From positions 1-62,108 of the forward strand of contig JBKPHM010000002.1 of NCBI GenBank assembly GCA_046729855.1: a stretch of DNA of 62,108 bases, in the 5' to 3' direction. Below, piece by piece: positions 49,829-58,982 of this stretch. Below the pieces are notes generated by a model. The model was not told where the DNA came from, did no database searches, and worked only from the letters and a program-made list of their open reading frames with translations. This DNA comes from DATHSY01 sp046729855. Lineage in GTDB: Bacteria > Actinomycetota > UBA4738 > HRBIN12. The position numbers and the translations under genes were made by a program. Numbering within the stretch: position 1 is the first letter of the stretch; every line of letters starts with the position of its first letter.

Positions 49829-50851
49829 CTACGGCCGGGCGGCGCCGGCGAAGTTCGCCCAGTTGACGGAGCGGATGTTCACGACGTCGCCCGGGTGGTT
49901 CGCGTCGATCATGCGACCGCCGCCGATGTACAGGCCAACGTGGGAGATCGGGCTGTAGAAGAAGACGAGATCGCCCGGTTGGAGGGCATCCCGTCCAACC
50001 TTGGGAAGCGCCGAGTACTGCATCTGCGACGAGTGCGGCAAGGACACGCCTGCCTGCCCCCATGCCCACATCGTGAGGCCGGAGCAATCGAACCCTACGT
50101 CGGGGTCCGCGGCACCGTAGACGTACGGCGTCCCGATCACCGAGTACGCCGCGTCCACGGCCGCCTGTGCGTTGGGGTTCGGCGCCGGAGGTGGCCCGCC
50201 CGGTGGCGGGACGATGCCGGTCGAGAACGACTGTGCGGCGGCCCGCTGGTCGGCGAGGTAGTCGTGGTACTCCTGGTCCAGACTCTCGTACAGCCGCTTG
50301 GCCTCATCGGCGGCGCGACGGATCTGCGTCTCCTTGTCGTGCAGTCGTTCGAGCACCGCGGCCTGCTGCTCTGCGGCCTCGGCCATCCGCTCCGCCGCCC
50401 ACGTGGCCCGTTGCTGCGCGGTGTGCGCGGTCGTCGCGAGATCGATGTCGGCCTGCGCCAACTGGCCCATGAACTCGAGCCGGTCGGAGAACTCCGCGTA
50501 CGAACCGGACCCGAGCAGCGCTTCGATCTGGGATCCGGCCTGCTGGTAAGCGGTGATCGCGCGATCGGTAAGGGCTTCGAACGCGGCGCGTACGTCCTCT
50601 CGCGCGGCCGCGGCCTCTTCACGGTACGTCTGCAACCGGTCCCTGATGTCTTCGAGCTGGATCTTCTCGCGGTTGTACTCCTCGACCAGGAGTGAGATGT
50701 CGCGGTTGAGTGCGTCGAGCTTGGCCTTGGCCGCCTCGACCTCTTCACGTGAAGGAGCCGCCGAAGACAGCGTGGACGCTCCGACGAGCGAACCGAGCGC
50801 CAGTGCGACGGCCAGTGCGCCGCGGGCGATGCGCTTGCCTGTGCCTGTCAT
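49829..50851 (-). CDS. NlpC/P60 peptidoglycan endopeptidase with coiled coil (RipA-like)
   Basis: 340 residues. Signal peptide (about 1-33), a long coiled coil (about 35-210, Glu/Ala/Gln-rich), a Pro-rich linker PPPGGPPPAPNP, then the NlpC/P60 domain: catalytic Cys in VGFDCSGLTMWAWG and His in SPISHVGLYIGGG. It cuts the D-Glu-meso-diaminopimelate bond of peptidoglycan during growth and division; the coiled coil probably regulates activity. Two in-frame starts, 50851 and 50881, each follow an identical Shine-Dalgarno copy. Confidence 0.93.
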   Translation of the reverse strand: MTGTGKRIARGALAVALALGSLVGASTLSSAAPSREEVEAAKAKLDALNRDISLLVEEYNREKIQLEDIRDRLQTYREEAAAAREDVRAAFEALTDRAITAYQQAGSQIEALLGSGSYAEFSDRLEFMGQLAQADIDLATTAHTAQQRATWAAERMAEAAEQQAAVLERLHDKETQIRRAADEAKRLYESLDQEYHDYLADQRAAAQSFSTGIVPPPGGPPPAPNPNAQAAVDAAYSVIGTPYVYGAADPDVGFDCSGLTMWAWGQAGVSLPHSSQMQYSALPKVGRDALQPGDLVFFYSPISHVGLYIGGGRMIDANHPGDVVNIRSVNWANFAGAARP

Positions 50852-50896
50852 CGTCCTCCGGACAATTCCTCTGTCTGTCATCGTCCTCCGGACAAT
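50845..50896. repeat. 30-bp tandem duplication carrying Shine-Dalgarno and start codon
   Basis: A 22-bp identical sequence occurs at 50845-50866 and 50875-50896, period 30. On the minus strand each copy contains GGAGGACG then ATGACAG, i.e. a ribosome site and start codon of the NlpC/P60 gene. 30 bases is 10 codons, so both starts are in frame. Confidence 0.85.
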
Positions 50897-51018
50897 ATGA
50901 AGGCTGCGTGATTTCGCCCGCAGCCGCGTCGAGCGTACTCAGGCGTTGGGGGTGCGTCAAACAGGTGCCGTTGCGTCGCAGTGAAATCGCGTGAGATGGG
51001 AGACCGACCGGCTGGGGC

Positions 51019-51095
51019 TGGTCGGGACGGCGGGATTTGAACCCGCGACCTCAGCGTCCCGAACGCTGCGCGCTACCAAACTGCGCCACGTCCCG
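51019..51095 (-). tRNA. tRNA-Pro (anticodon CGG)
   Basis: Minus strand: acceptor CGGGACG pairs with CGTCCCG; D arm TGGCGCAGTTTGGTAGCGC; anticodon stem CAGCG/CGCTG around loop TTCGGGA (anticodon CGG at 51061-51059), reading CCG codons; T arm GCGGGTTCAAATCCCGC. Discriminator A at 51022 and CCA encoded at 51021-51019. All stems pair. Confidence 0.95.
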
Positions 51096-51181
51096 TGCCC
51101 GCCAAGTGTAGCGGCCCCGACGGTGCGCCGACCGGCGGCCGGTACGCTGTCCGTCGGGAACGCTCGATATCCGGAGGGAGC

Positions 51182-52225
51182 GTGAGGATCGCCGAGCTGT
51201 GCCCGCCGTGGCTCGCGGTACCACCGAGGGGCTACGGCGGGATCGAGTGGGTCGTGTCTCTGCTCGCGGACGGTCTCGCCGAGGCCGGCCACGACGTCAC
51301 GCTGTTCGCGACGGGTGACTCGCAGACCAAGGCGAAGCTCGAATTCGTCTACGAAGAGGCGCCGGGCACGCGCGCGATCAACGACCCGATGCTGGACACG
51401 ACGCATACCCTCTACGCCCTTCGAAACGCGCGCGAGCGGTTCGACGTGCTCCACGTGCACACGCCCTTCTCCGCGCTCGCCGCCGCGATCGAGACTGGCA
51501 TCCCGACGGTACACACTCTGCACGGCTCGTTCACGGATCCGATGAAGCGTCTGTACGGGCTGGTCGGGGACCGCGCGTGGTACGTCGCGATCAGCGAGGC
51601 GCAACGCGGCTTCCAGCCCGATCTCCGCTATGCCGGCGTCGTCCACAACGGGATCGACATCGAGCTCTATCCGATCTGCCGCGACAAGGAGGACTTCGTC
51701 CTGTTCCTCGGTCGCACCGACCCCGTCAAGGGGTGGAGACGGGCCGTCGAGACGACCAACCTCACGGGCGACCGTCTCGTGTCGGCCGTCAAGATCGTGC
51801 ACGAGCGCGAGGTGTGGGAGTGGGAGGAGAACGTCAGGCCGATCTTGCCCAGGGACGCCGAGATCCTGGGCGAGATCCCTCACGAGCAGAAGGTCCACCT
51901 GCTCCAGCGCGCCAAGGCCGTGCTGTTCCCGATCGAGTGGCCCGAGCCGTTCGGGCTGGTGATGATCGAGGCGATGGCGTGCGGTACGCCGGTGATCGCC
52001 ACGCCGTGCGGCTCCGTGCCCGAGGTGGTCGCGGACGGCACGACGGGATGGATCGTGAGCGTTGATCGGTACGCGGAGGAGGCCGCGGAGCGGCTGGGCA
52101 GGATCGACGAGATCGACCCTGACGCCTGCCGGAAGCGGGTCGAACGCCTCTTCTCGAGGCGGGCGATGGTGGAAGGCTACGAGCGCGTGTTCGAGACCGT
52201 TACCGCCATGCAGGAGGCGTCATGA
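51182..52225 (+). CDS. GT4 family glycosyltransferase
   Basis: 347 residues, GT-B fold. N-terminal PPRGYGGIEWVVSLLADGLA binds acceptor and the C-terminal EX7E-like motif is in PEPFGLVMIEAMACGTPVIA. GGAGGGA is 3-7 bases before GTG 51182. The donor sugar cannot be read. Its stop overlaps the fumC start (ATGA), an odd pair of unrelated functions. Its end keeps helical RLFSRRAMVEGYERVFE. Confidence 0.9.
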   Translation: MRIAELCPPWLAVPPRGYGGIEWVVSLLADGLAEAGHDVTLFATGDSQTKAKLEFVYEEAPGTRAINDPMLDTTHTLYALRNARERFDVLHVHTPFSALAAAIETGIPTVHTLHGSFTDPMKRLYGLVGDRAWYVAISEAQRGFQPDLRYAGVVHNGIDIELYPICRDKEDFVLFLGRTDPVKGWRRAVETTNLTGDRLVSAVKIVHEREVWEWEENVRPILPRDAEILGEIPHEQKVHLLQRAKAVLFPIEWPEPFGLVMIEAMACGTPVIATPCGSVPEVVADGTTGWIVSVDRYAEEAAERLGRIDEIDPDACRKRVERLFSRRAMVEGYERVFETVTAMQEAS

Positions 52226-53607
52226 GGACCGAGACGGACAGCATGGGGGCGATCGACGTTCCGTCGGATCGGTACTGGGGAGCACAGACGCAGCGGTCGC
52301 TCCACCACTTCCCGATCGGAGACGACCGCATGCCGATCGAGGTCATCCACGCCTTCGGCGTGCTGAAGAAGGCGTGCGCGCTCGTCAACCAGGAGCTGGG
52401 GAGGCTGCCCAACGACAAGGCCGCCGTGATCGTCCGCGTCGCCGACGAGGTCATCGAGGGCAAGCTCGACGACCACTTCCCCCTGTCCGTCTGGCAGACC
52501 GGCTCCGGGACGCAGTCGAACATGAATGCGAACGAGGTGATCTCGAACCGCGCGATCGAGCTGGCCGGCGGCGAGCTCGGGTCGAAGAAGCCGATCCACC
52601 CGAACGACGACGTCAACATGTCGCAGTCGTCGAACGACACGTTCCCGACGGCGATGCACATCGCGGCGGCCCGGGCGATCGTCGAACGGCTCCTGCCGGC
52701 CGTGCGGGACCTGCGCGAGGGGCTCGAGCGCAAGCGCGTCGAGTTCGACGGCATCGTGAAGATCGGTCGGACGCACCTGCAGGACGCCGTGCCGCTCACG
52801 CTCGGCCAGGAGTTCTCCGGCTACGTCGCGCAGCTCGACGCCGCGACGGCGGCGATCGAGGCGTCGCTGCCGGGGCTGTACGAGCTGGCGATCGGCGGCA
52901 CCGCCGTCGGGACCGGGTTGAATTCGCCGGTCGGGTTCGGTGAGAAAGCGGCGGCGGCGATCGCGGAGCTCACCGGCTTGCCCTTCCGCCAGGCCCCCAA
53001 CACCTTCGCGGCGCTCGCGGCGCACGACGCCGTGGTGGTGGCGCACGGCGCGATCCGCACGCTCGGGGTGGCGCTGATGAAGATCGCGAACGACGTCCGG
53101 TGGCTCGGCAGCGGTCCGCGGAGCGGGCTCGGCGAGCTGATCCTGCCCGAGAACGAGCCGGGCTCATCGATCATGCCGGGCAAGGTCAACCCGACGCAGT
53201 CCGAGGCGATGACCCAGGTGTGCTGCCAGGTGTTCGGAAACGACGTGGCGATCACGGTCGCGGGCTCGCAGGGCAACTTCGAGCTGAACGTCTTCAAGCC
53301 CGTGATGATCCGCAACTTCCTCCACTCCGCCGCGATCGTCTCGGACGTATGCCGGACGTTCCGCGAGTTCTGCGTGGACGGGATCAGGGCCGACCGCGAA
53401 CGGATCCGCGAGCTCGTCGGCCGCTCGCTGATGCTCGTGACCGCGCTGGCCCCGAAGATCGGCTATGACAAGGCCGCCGAGATCGCGAAGAAGGCGCACC
53501 GCGACGGGACGACCCTGAAGGAGGCGGCGCTGTCGCTCGGCTACCTGACCGAGACCGAGTACGACGACCTCGTGCGCCCGGAGAACATGGTCCACCCCTC
53601 AGACTGA
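52222..53607 (+). CDS. fumC: Class II fumarate hydratase
   Basis: 461 residues. The GSSIMPGKVNPTQSEAMTQV signature contains the catalytic Ser loop; TGSGTQSNMNANEV and HPNDDVNMSQSSND are the substrate-binding conserved regions. Converts fumarate to malate in the TCA cycle; iron-sulfur-free. Starts inside the stop of the glycosyltransferase gene, so translation is coupled to it. Confidence 0.98.
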   Translation: MRTETDSMGAIDVPSDRYWGAQTQRSLHHFPIGDDRMPIEVIHAFGVLKKACALVNQELGRLPNDKAAVIVRVADEVIEGKLDDHFPLSVWQTGSGTQSNMNANEVISNRAIELAGGELGSKKPIHPNDDVNMSQSSNDTFPTAMHIAAARAIVERLLPAVRDLREGLERKRVEFDGIVKIGRTHLQDAVPLTLGQEFSGYVAQLDAATAAIEASLPGLYELAIGGTAVGTGLNSPVGFGEKAAAAIAELTGLPFRQAPNTFAALAAHDAVVVAHGAIRTLGVALMKIANDVRWLGSGPRSGLGELILPENEPGSSIMPGKVNPTQSEAMTQVCCQVFGNDVAITVAGSQGNFELNVFKPVMIRNFLHSAAIVSDVCRTFREFCVDGIRADRERIRELVGRSLMLVTALAPKIGYDKAAEIAKKAHRDGTTLKEAALSLGYLTETEYDDLVRPENMVHPSD

Positions 53608-53693
53608 CGGAACCGATCGTGGCGGTTGCGCGTCTGGAGAACGGACGTCAGAGTGCTGTCCCCGGCGTCGCCGGGTCGAGAGGGAGGAAGGCC

Positions 53694-55178
53694 ATGCGGG
53701 TCACGGCTCGGCGGTTCGTCGTTCTGGGGTTCGCGTTCGCGACCCTGGCGGTCGGGACGTCGCCGGCCCGGGCGGCGGTCCCGCCGTCGCTCCGGCTGAT
53801 CGCGACGACGGATCACGTCACCGTCGAAGAGGGTTCGCGCGGCCGGCTCCCCGTCGACCTCGGCCTGTGGGTCGCGCCGGTTGGCGGGACCTTCGAGGTG
53901 CGCATGAGCCGCCCCGACTTCGCGACGGGGCCTACCGCGAAGCAGACCACTACCTCCGGCATGCTCCTGCGCGAGATTCCCCTCGAGCTCCTCGATACCT
54001 GGTTCGGGTTCGCGGGATTCCTGCACCTGAGCATCAAGGACGCGAATGGGCATGCCGTGGTGCGGACGATCACCTCGTTCTGCCCGAACGGCTGGGACGT
54101 CGACCGACTGGACGACACCGGCCCGTTCGAGCCGACGTATCCGCAGACGTGCTGGGCCAACCCGTTCATCCTCAGCACGATCTGGGGCATCGACGAGGGA
54201 TGGGCGACGAACGCTCTTCAGTGGCTGTACCTGCCGGCCCGCGAGTTCGAGGTGGGCACCTACCAGATGCGGGCCTGGATCGACCCGGACTTCGTCGACC
54301 TGTTCGACATTGCCGCAGAGGACGCCGAGCGGCTGATCACGATCGACGTGGTGCCCCGCACGTCGGCGAGGCCGCGCCATGAGATGCCCAAGGCGTCGCG
54401 GCTGGCCTCGGTGCCGGAGATCGTGCCGACGGAGGACGTCGTGCCGGACATGGCCGCGCTGCCCGCCTGGAGCATCGGGATCGTGGAGCGCAAGCGCCGC
54501 GACTACCTGACGTTCGCCTCGACCGTCTCCAACCACGGGCCGGCGCCGCTGCTCGTCGAGGGATACCGCGATCCTGGCGCGGACGTGATGGACGCGTGGC
54601 AGTACTTCACCGACGCGTCGGGTCAGATCGTTGGCAAGGCGCGAGCGGGTCAGCTCGAGTACGACACTCGGCGTGGGCACAACCACTGGCACTTCGATCA
54701 GTTCACGGACTACGCCCTGATGGACGCCACGCGGACCCACGAGATCATGAGCGAGAAGCAATCGTTCTGCCTCGCGCCGACCGACCCGATCGACCTGCTC
54801 GCGCCTCGCGCCGAGTGGTCGGTCGAGTGGGGTTCCGAGTGCGGCGAGCCGGGCTCGCTGTGGGTCCGCGAGACACTGCCGGCCGGCTGGGGCGACACGT
54901 ACTACCAGTGGCTGCCCGGCCAGTCGTTCGACGTCACCGGTCTGCCGAGCGGTCGGTACTACATCCGCGTGCGGGTGAATCCGCTCGGCGAGCTGTGGGA
55001 CCGAACCGATGCGGACGACGTCTCGTTCCGGCGCGTCGTGCTCCGCGGCGAGGTGGGCGGGAGGCGCTGGGTCGCCGTGCCGCCGTACCAGGGCGTCGAC
55101 TCGGAGGGCTGCTGGGGCTGCTTCGGCCGCGCGATCCAGCCGCCCTACGACGGCGTCTTCAGGTGGCCGCCGGCCTGA
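53694..55178 (+). CDS. Secreted lysyl-oxidase-like copper protein
   Basis: 494 residues. Signal peptide (cut near ARA-AV, residue 27), a roughly 220-residue N-terminal domain, then a lysyl-oxidase domain with the copper-binding GHNHWHFDQFTDYAL motif, and Cys near the C-terminus. Lysyl oxidases oxidise protein lysines to aldehydes using copper and a lysine-tyrosine quinone made from a Lys and a Tyr. ATG 53694 has AGGGAGGAAGG upstream; ATG 53619 is less likely. The last 20 bases overlap the convergent phosphoesterase gene. Confidence 0.83.
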   Translation: MRVTARRFVVLGFAFATLAVGTSPARAAVPPSLRLIATTDHVTVEEGSRGRLPVDLGLWVAPVGGTFEVRMSRPDFATGPTAKQTTTSGMLLREIPLELLDTWFGFAGFLHLSIKDANGHAVVRTITSFCPNGWDVDRLDDTGPFEPTYPQTCWANPFILSTIWGIDEGWATNALQWLYLPAREFEVGTYQMRAWIDPDFVDLFDIAAEDAERLITIDVVPRTSARPRHEMPKASRLASVPEIVPTEDVVPDMAALPAWSIGIVERKRRDYLTFASTVSNHGPAPLLVEGYRDPGADVMDAWQYFTDASGQIVGKARAGQLEYDTRRGHNHWHFDQFTDYALMDATRTHEIMSEKQSFCLAPTDPIDLLAPRAEWSVEWGSECGEPGSLWVRETLPAGWGDTYYQWLPGQSFDVTGLPSGRYYIRVRVNPLGELWDRTDADDVSFRRVVLRGEVGGRRWVAVPPYQGVDSEGCWGCFGRAIQPPYDGVFRWPPA

Positions 55179-56022
55179 GCTCGAGGAGCGTGGCCTCGGG
55201 GCGGCACAGGAACCGGAACGGCGCGTACTTGCTGGTGCCGAGCCCCGGCGAGATGTGCGCGTAGCTCCGGCCGAGCCGCACGAGCCCCGAAACGAGACGC
55301 CGGGGTACGTGCGAGTTGGTCACGAGCGCGCCGACGATCGGCAGCCGTACCTGCCCGCCGTGCGTGTGCCCGTATACGACGAGGTCGTAGCCGAGCGCTG
55401 CCAGCTCGGGCATCGGGTCGGGCGAGTGCACGACGGCCAGGCCGAACCGACCGGGATCGCGCCGCGGGGCGACGCGGAGGTCGTGCCGGTCGATGTGCGG
55501 ATCGTCAAGGCCGAGCAGCTCGACCGGCAGCCCCTCCAGCTCAGCGTCGACGCGCACGTTCCGCAGGTGGACCCACCCGTCGGCCTCGAGCTGCGAGGCC
55601 AGGTCGCCGGCCCGCCCGCGTGCGGCGCGCCGGCGCCTCCGGCCCCCGAGGAAGTACCGCAGCGGGTTGAGGGGCCTGGGCACGTAGTAGTCGTTCGACC
55701 CCAGGACGAAGTACGAGCCGAGCCGGCCGCGCACGCCACGCAGGATCGCCACCGCCTCCTCGACGGCCTCTGGTTCGCCGAGGATGTCACCCGTCACCGT
55801 GGTCACGTCCGCGGCGGGGAGGGACGCCACGAACCGCCGGAGGCGCTCCGACCCGCGCACCACGTGCAGATCCGACAGGTGCAGCACCGTGAGCGTCGCA
55901 GCCATGGGTAGGATGTCCAGCCGGTAGCGCGTCAGGCGGTACCAGTGGCGTTCGATCGCCGCGCCGTACGCAATGCACGCGACGCCGACGCCGAGCATCG
56001 CGGCGAGAACCGGGAGCAGCAC
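55159..56022 (-). CDS. Metallophosphoesterase (YaeI-like), membrane-anchored
   Basis: 287 residues. One N-terminal hydrophobic segment (about 2-22), then calcineurin-like phosphoesterase motifs: LHLSDLHVV, TGDILGEPEA, LGSNDYY (GNxx in others; here Ser-Asn-Asp), AVVHSPDP and YGHTHGGQVRLP. Similar to YaeI-type phosphodiesterases of cell-envelope lipids. GTG 56022 is only 14 bases from the divergent YqeY start. Confidence 0.9.
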   Translation of the reverse strand: MLLPVLAAMLGVGVACIAYGAAIERHWYRLTRYRLDILPMAATLTVLHLSDLHVVRGSERLRRFVASLPAADVTTVTGDILGEPEAVEEAVAILRGVRGRLGSYFVLGSNDYYVPRPLNPLRYFLGGRRRRRAARGRAGDLASQLEADGWVHLRNVRVDAELEGLPVELLGLDDPHIDRHDLRVAPRRDPGRFGLAVVHSPDPMPELAALGYDLVVYGHTHGGQVRLPIVGALVTNSHVPRRLVSGLVRLGRSYAHISPGLGTSKYAPFRFLCRPEATLLELRPAAT

Positions 56023-56036
56023 GGGGGGAGTCTACG

Positions 56037-56492
56037 GTGACCGATCCAACGCTCAAGGAGCGCCTGCGCGAGGAGATGACCGGTGCAATGCGCTCGGGCG
56101 AGCGGGTCCGGCTGGGAGCGCTGCGCATGCTCTCGGCCGCCATCACGAACCGCGAGAAGGAGGTCGGACACGAGCTGTCCGACGACGAGGTGCGTGAGGT
56201 CGCCGCGCGCGAGGTCAAGCGCCGAAACGAGTCGATCGACGCATTCGAGAGGGGCGGCCGAGCGGACCTGGTCGACAAGGAGACCGCGGAGCGATCCGTG
56301 CTGGAGCCCTACGCGCCGACGCCGTTGTCGGACGTCGAGGTCGATGCGCTGATCGCGGATGCGATCGCACAGACCGGCGCGACCTCGGCCAAGGAGATGG
56401 GCAAGGTCATGGGCGTCGTGATGGGCCGGGCCAAGGGCCGGGTCGACGGGACCGTCATCCAGACCAAGGTGCGGGAGCGCCTGGCCGGCTGA
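56037..56492 (+). CDS. GatB/YqeY domain protein
   Basis: 151 residues. Complete YqeY-type domain: TLKERLREEMTGAMRSGERV, RLGALRMLSAAITNREKEVG, KEMGKVMGVVMGRAKGRVDG. It shares a domain with the tRNA-dependent amidotransferase subunit GatB; the stand-alone protein is thought to be linked to tRNA or to peptidoglycan. GGGGGGAG lies 6 bases before GTG 56037. Convergent with the PBP (3 bases apart). Confidence 0.92.
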   Translation: MTDPTLKERLREEMTGAMRSGERVRLGALRMLSAAITNREKEVGHELSDDEVREVAAREVKRRNESIDAFERGGRADLVDKETAERSVLEPYAPTPLSDVEVDALIADAIAQTGATSAKEMGKVMGVVMGRAKGRVDGTVIQTKVRERLAG

Positions 56493-56495
56493 CGC

Positions 56496-58895
56496 CTACC
56501 TCTGCAGGCGCGCGGTCGTCCGCGCGGAATCGCTCGGCGTCTGCCCGACCCGGATCGTGACGGTCGACCGAGCGTCGACGAGCGTCCTTCCGGTCGGCGT
56601 CTGCGAGACGACGATGCCTCGCTGCTTCTTGTCCGCGTCGACGTAGACGACATGGACGACCAGACGAGCCTCCTTGAGCACCGCGATGGCCTTCGCCTCC
56701 GTCTGGCCGACCAGCCCCGGGACGACGACCGGCTTCGCCTTGCCGTCGCTGACCTGGATCGTGACGCCGCTGCCGAGGACGGCGCCCGTCCCGCCGCCGG
56801 GTGTTTGCCCGATCACCGTGTTCGGCGGCTCGAACGACGGCACCTTCTTCACGATCGGGGTGAAGTTCGCGTGCGCGAGGACCTCCTGCGCCCTCGCCGA
56901 CGCCAGCCCGACGACGTCCGGGATCTTGCCGCGACGCTGCGGTGGTGGTGCCTCGAACCCCTGGACCGGCATCCCCGCAGTGATCGAGCGCATGTAGTCG
57001 CCCCAGATGGGCGCCGCGATCGTCCCGCCGTACGGCGAGAAGGGATAGAAGCGGTCCATCGCGATCTGGCCGCTCGGGTACCCGACCCACACCGCCGTCG
57101 CGACCTGGGGCGTGTATCCGGCGAAGTAGACGTTCGTGTGGTCCTGCGCGGTCCCGGTCTTGCCGGCCACCGGGCGGCCGATCGCAGCGGCGCTGCCCGT
57201 CCCGCCCGAGACGACGCGCTGGAGCATCGCGGTCACCTGGTGCGCGATGTCGGCCTCGATCACCTGCCTGCAACGCTGGCGGTGCTGGTAGAGCCTGTGC
57301 CCGCCGGGCTCGAGGATGCGCGCGATCGCGAAGGGCTCGCAGTGCACGCCGTCGTTCGCGAGCGTGGCGTAGGCCGACGCCATGTCGATGGTCGAGACCT
57401 CCTCGACGCCGAGCGTGATCGACGGGACGGCGTCCAGGTGCGCGGAGATCCCCATCCGGTTCGCGACCTCGACGATCTCCTGCGGCCCGACGTCGAGCGC
57501 GAGCTGCGCGAACACGACGTTCACCGAGTTCTGCGTCGCGGTCCACAGATCCATGTAGCCGCTGTCGCCCGCGCCCTCGGCGTTGTGGACGCAGTTGTTG
57601 GTGGTCCCGCGCCACAGCGGCGAGCAGAACGGCGAGCGCGACGAGTACACCTTTCCCGCGGGGATGTGGTCCTCGAACGCCGCCACCAGCGTGAACGGCT
57701 TGAACGCCGAGCCCGTCTGCCGCCGGCCGCGCCACACGAGGTCCAGCTCATCCCGTTCGAACTCTTTGCCGGACAGCAGCATGCGGATGGCGCCGGTCCT
57801 CGCATCGACCGTGGCGATCCCGATGTCCGGCGCGTTCTTGCTGGGGTCGATCAACGAGGGGTTCGCCGCGACCGCGCGCTCGGCCGCGCGCAACCAGGAC
57901 GGATCCAGGGTCGTGTAGATCTTGAGGCCACCCTGGTACAGGGTCCGTGCGCGGCCCTTCGCCGTCTTCCCGAGGGCGCTGAACTCCCGGTTCTCGTTCT
58001 CCAGGATCATGCGCGTGATCATCTGGAGGAAAAACGGACGTGGCCCCGTCTCGGTCGCGCCCGCGGTCGGCGCGAGCTTGATCGATGACTGCATCGCACG
58101 CTCGCCCCGCTCCTCCCCGATCCACCCGAGCGACTGCATCCTGTGGAGCACGAGGTTCCGTCGCCGGACCGCCGCGTTCGGATGCCTGACCGGGTTGTAC
58201 GTCTCCGGCGTCCTGATCAACCCTGCCAGGAGCGCGGCCTGCGGCAACGTCAGCGCGGAGGCCGGCTCGCCGAAGTAGTACCTGGCGGCGGTGCCCAGGC
58301 CGTAGATCCCGTTCCCGAGGTAGACCTCGTTCAGGTACATCTCAAGGATCTCGTCCTTGGAGTACCTCCGCTCCAGGCGGATCGCGAGCGCCGCCTCCTG
58401 GAACTTCCGCGCGAACGTCTGTTGCGGCGCGTCGATCAGGACGTTCTTGACGAGCTGCTGCGTGATCGTCGAGCCGCCCTGCGTGATCTCGCCGGCGATC
58501 AGGTTGGCCACAACGGCGCGGAACACGGACGGGATGTCGAGCGCGCCGTGCTGGTAGAAGCGGTCGTCCTCGATCGCCAACACCGCGTCGACCGCGACGG
58601 GCGCGATGTTGCGCAGCCGGACGACGTCGCGGTCCTCGTCCAGGTGGATCCTCGCGATCACCGACCCGTCGGCCCCGTAGATCGTCGAGCGCTCGGGGAA
58701 CCTCGGGATCCTCACGCGGCCCACGCCGGCCTCCTTCAACCGGCCCTCGACCCGGTCGACGCTCATCGTCGCGGCGCCGAACAGCGGGAGCAGCACCAGC
58801 GCGACGAGGGCGGCGCCGAGCGCGATCACGATCGCGAACAGCAGCGGGTACAGGGGCTCCCTCGGCATCCGGAAGCCGCCCTGGGTGGTCGCCAT
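56496..58895 (-). CDS. Class A penicillin-binding protein with two PASTA domains
   Basis: 799 residues. Membrane segment about 17-40. Glycosyltransferase 51 domain about 65-240: catalytic Glu in AIEDDRFYQHG and GGSTITQQLVKN. Transpeptidase about 330-620: SxxK in RQTGSAFKPFTLV, SxN in ATQNSVNVVFA, KTG in VAGKTGTAQDH. Two PASTA repeats from about 665 to 790. It makes and cross-links peptidoglycan, and PASTA repeats bind muropeptides. Opposed to YqeY; divergent from the NfeD-like gene, with 87 bases between starts. Confidence 0.96.
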   Translation of the reverse strand: MATTQGGFRMPREPLYPLLFAIVIALGAALVALVLLPLFGAATMSVDRVEGRLKEAGVGRVRIPRFPERSTIYGADGSVIARIHLDEDRDVVRLRNIAPVAVDAVLAIEDDRFYQHGALDIPSVFRAVVANLIAGEITQGGSTITQQLVKNVLIDAPQQTFARKFQEAALAIRLERRYSKDEILEMYLNEVYLGNGIYGLGTAARYYFGEPASALTLPQAALLAGLIRTPETYNPVRHPNAAVRRRNLVLHRMQSLGWIGEERGERAMQSSIKLAPTAGATETGPRPFFLQMITRMILENENREFSALGKTAKGRARTLYQGGLKIYTTLDPSWLRAAERAVAANPSLIDPSKNAPDIGIATVDARTGAIRMLLSGKEFERDELDLVWRGRRQTGSAFKPFTLVAAFEDHIPAGKVYSSRSPFCSPLWRGTTNNCVHNAEGAGDSGYMDLWTATQNSVNVVFAQLALDVGPQEIVEVANRMGISAHLDAVPSITLGVEEVSTIDMASAYATLANDGVHCEPFAIARILEPGGHRLYQHRQRCRQVIEADIAHQVTAMLQRVVSGGTGSAAAIGRPVAGKTGTAQDHTNVYFAGYTPQVATAVWVGYPSGQIAMDRFYPFSPYGGTIAAPIWGDYMRSITAGMPVQGFEAPPPQRRGKIPDVVGLASARAQEVLAHANFTPIVKKVPSFEPPNTVIGQTPGGGTGAVLGSGVTIQVSDGKAKPVVVPGLVGQTEAKAIAVLKEARLVVHVVYVDADKKQRGIVVSQTPTGRTLVDARSTVTIRVGQTPSDSARTTARLQR

Positions 58896-58982
58896 CGTCA
58901 GCGAGCCGTGAGGTGGCGCTGGGTGAGCATCGAAGATCCGGCCCAGGATACCCCGACGCCCACCGGTAGCATGAGAGCGATC

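Noticed and set aside
50991..51185. Plus-strand frame reading GLVGTAGFEPATSASRT
   Set aside because: It is the antisense translation of the tRNA-Pro gene at 51019-51095, a well-known false protein.
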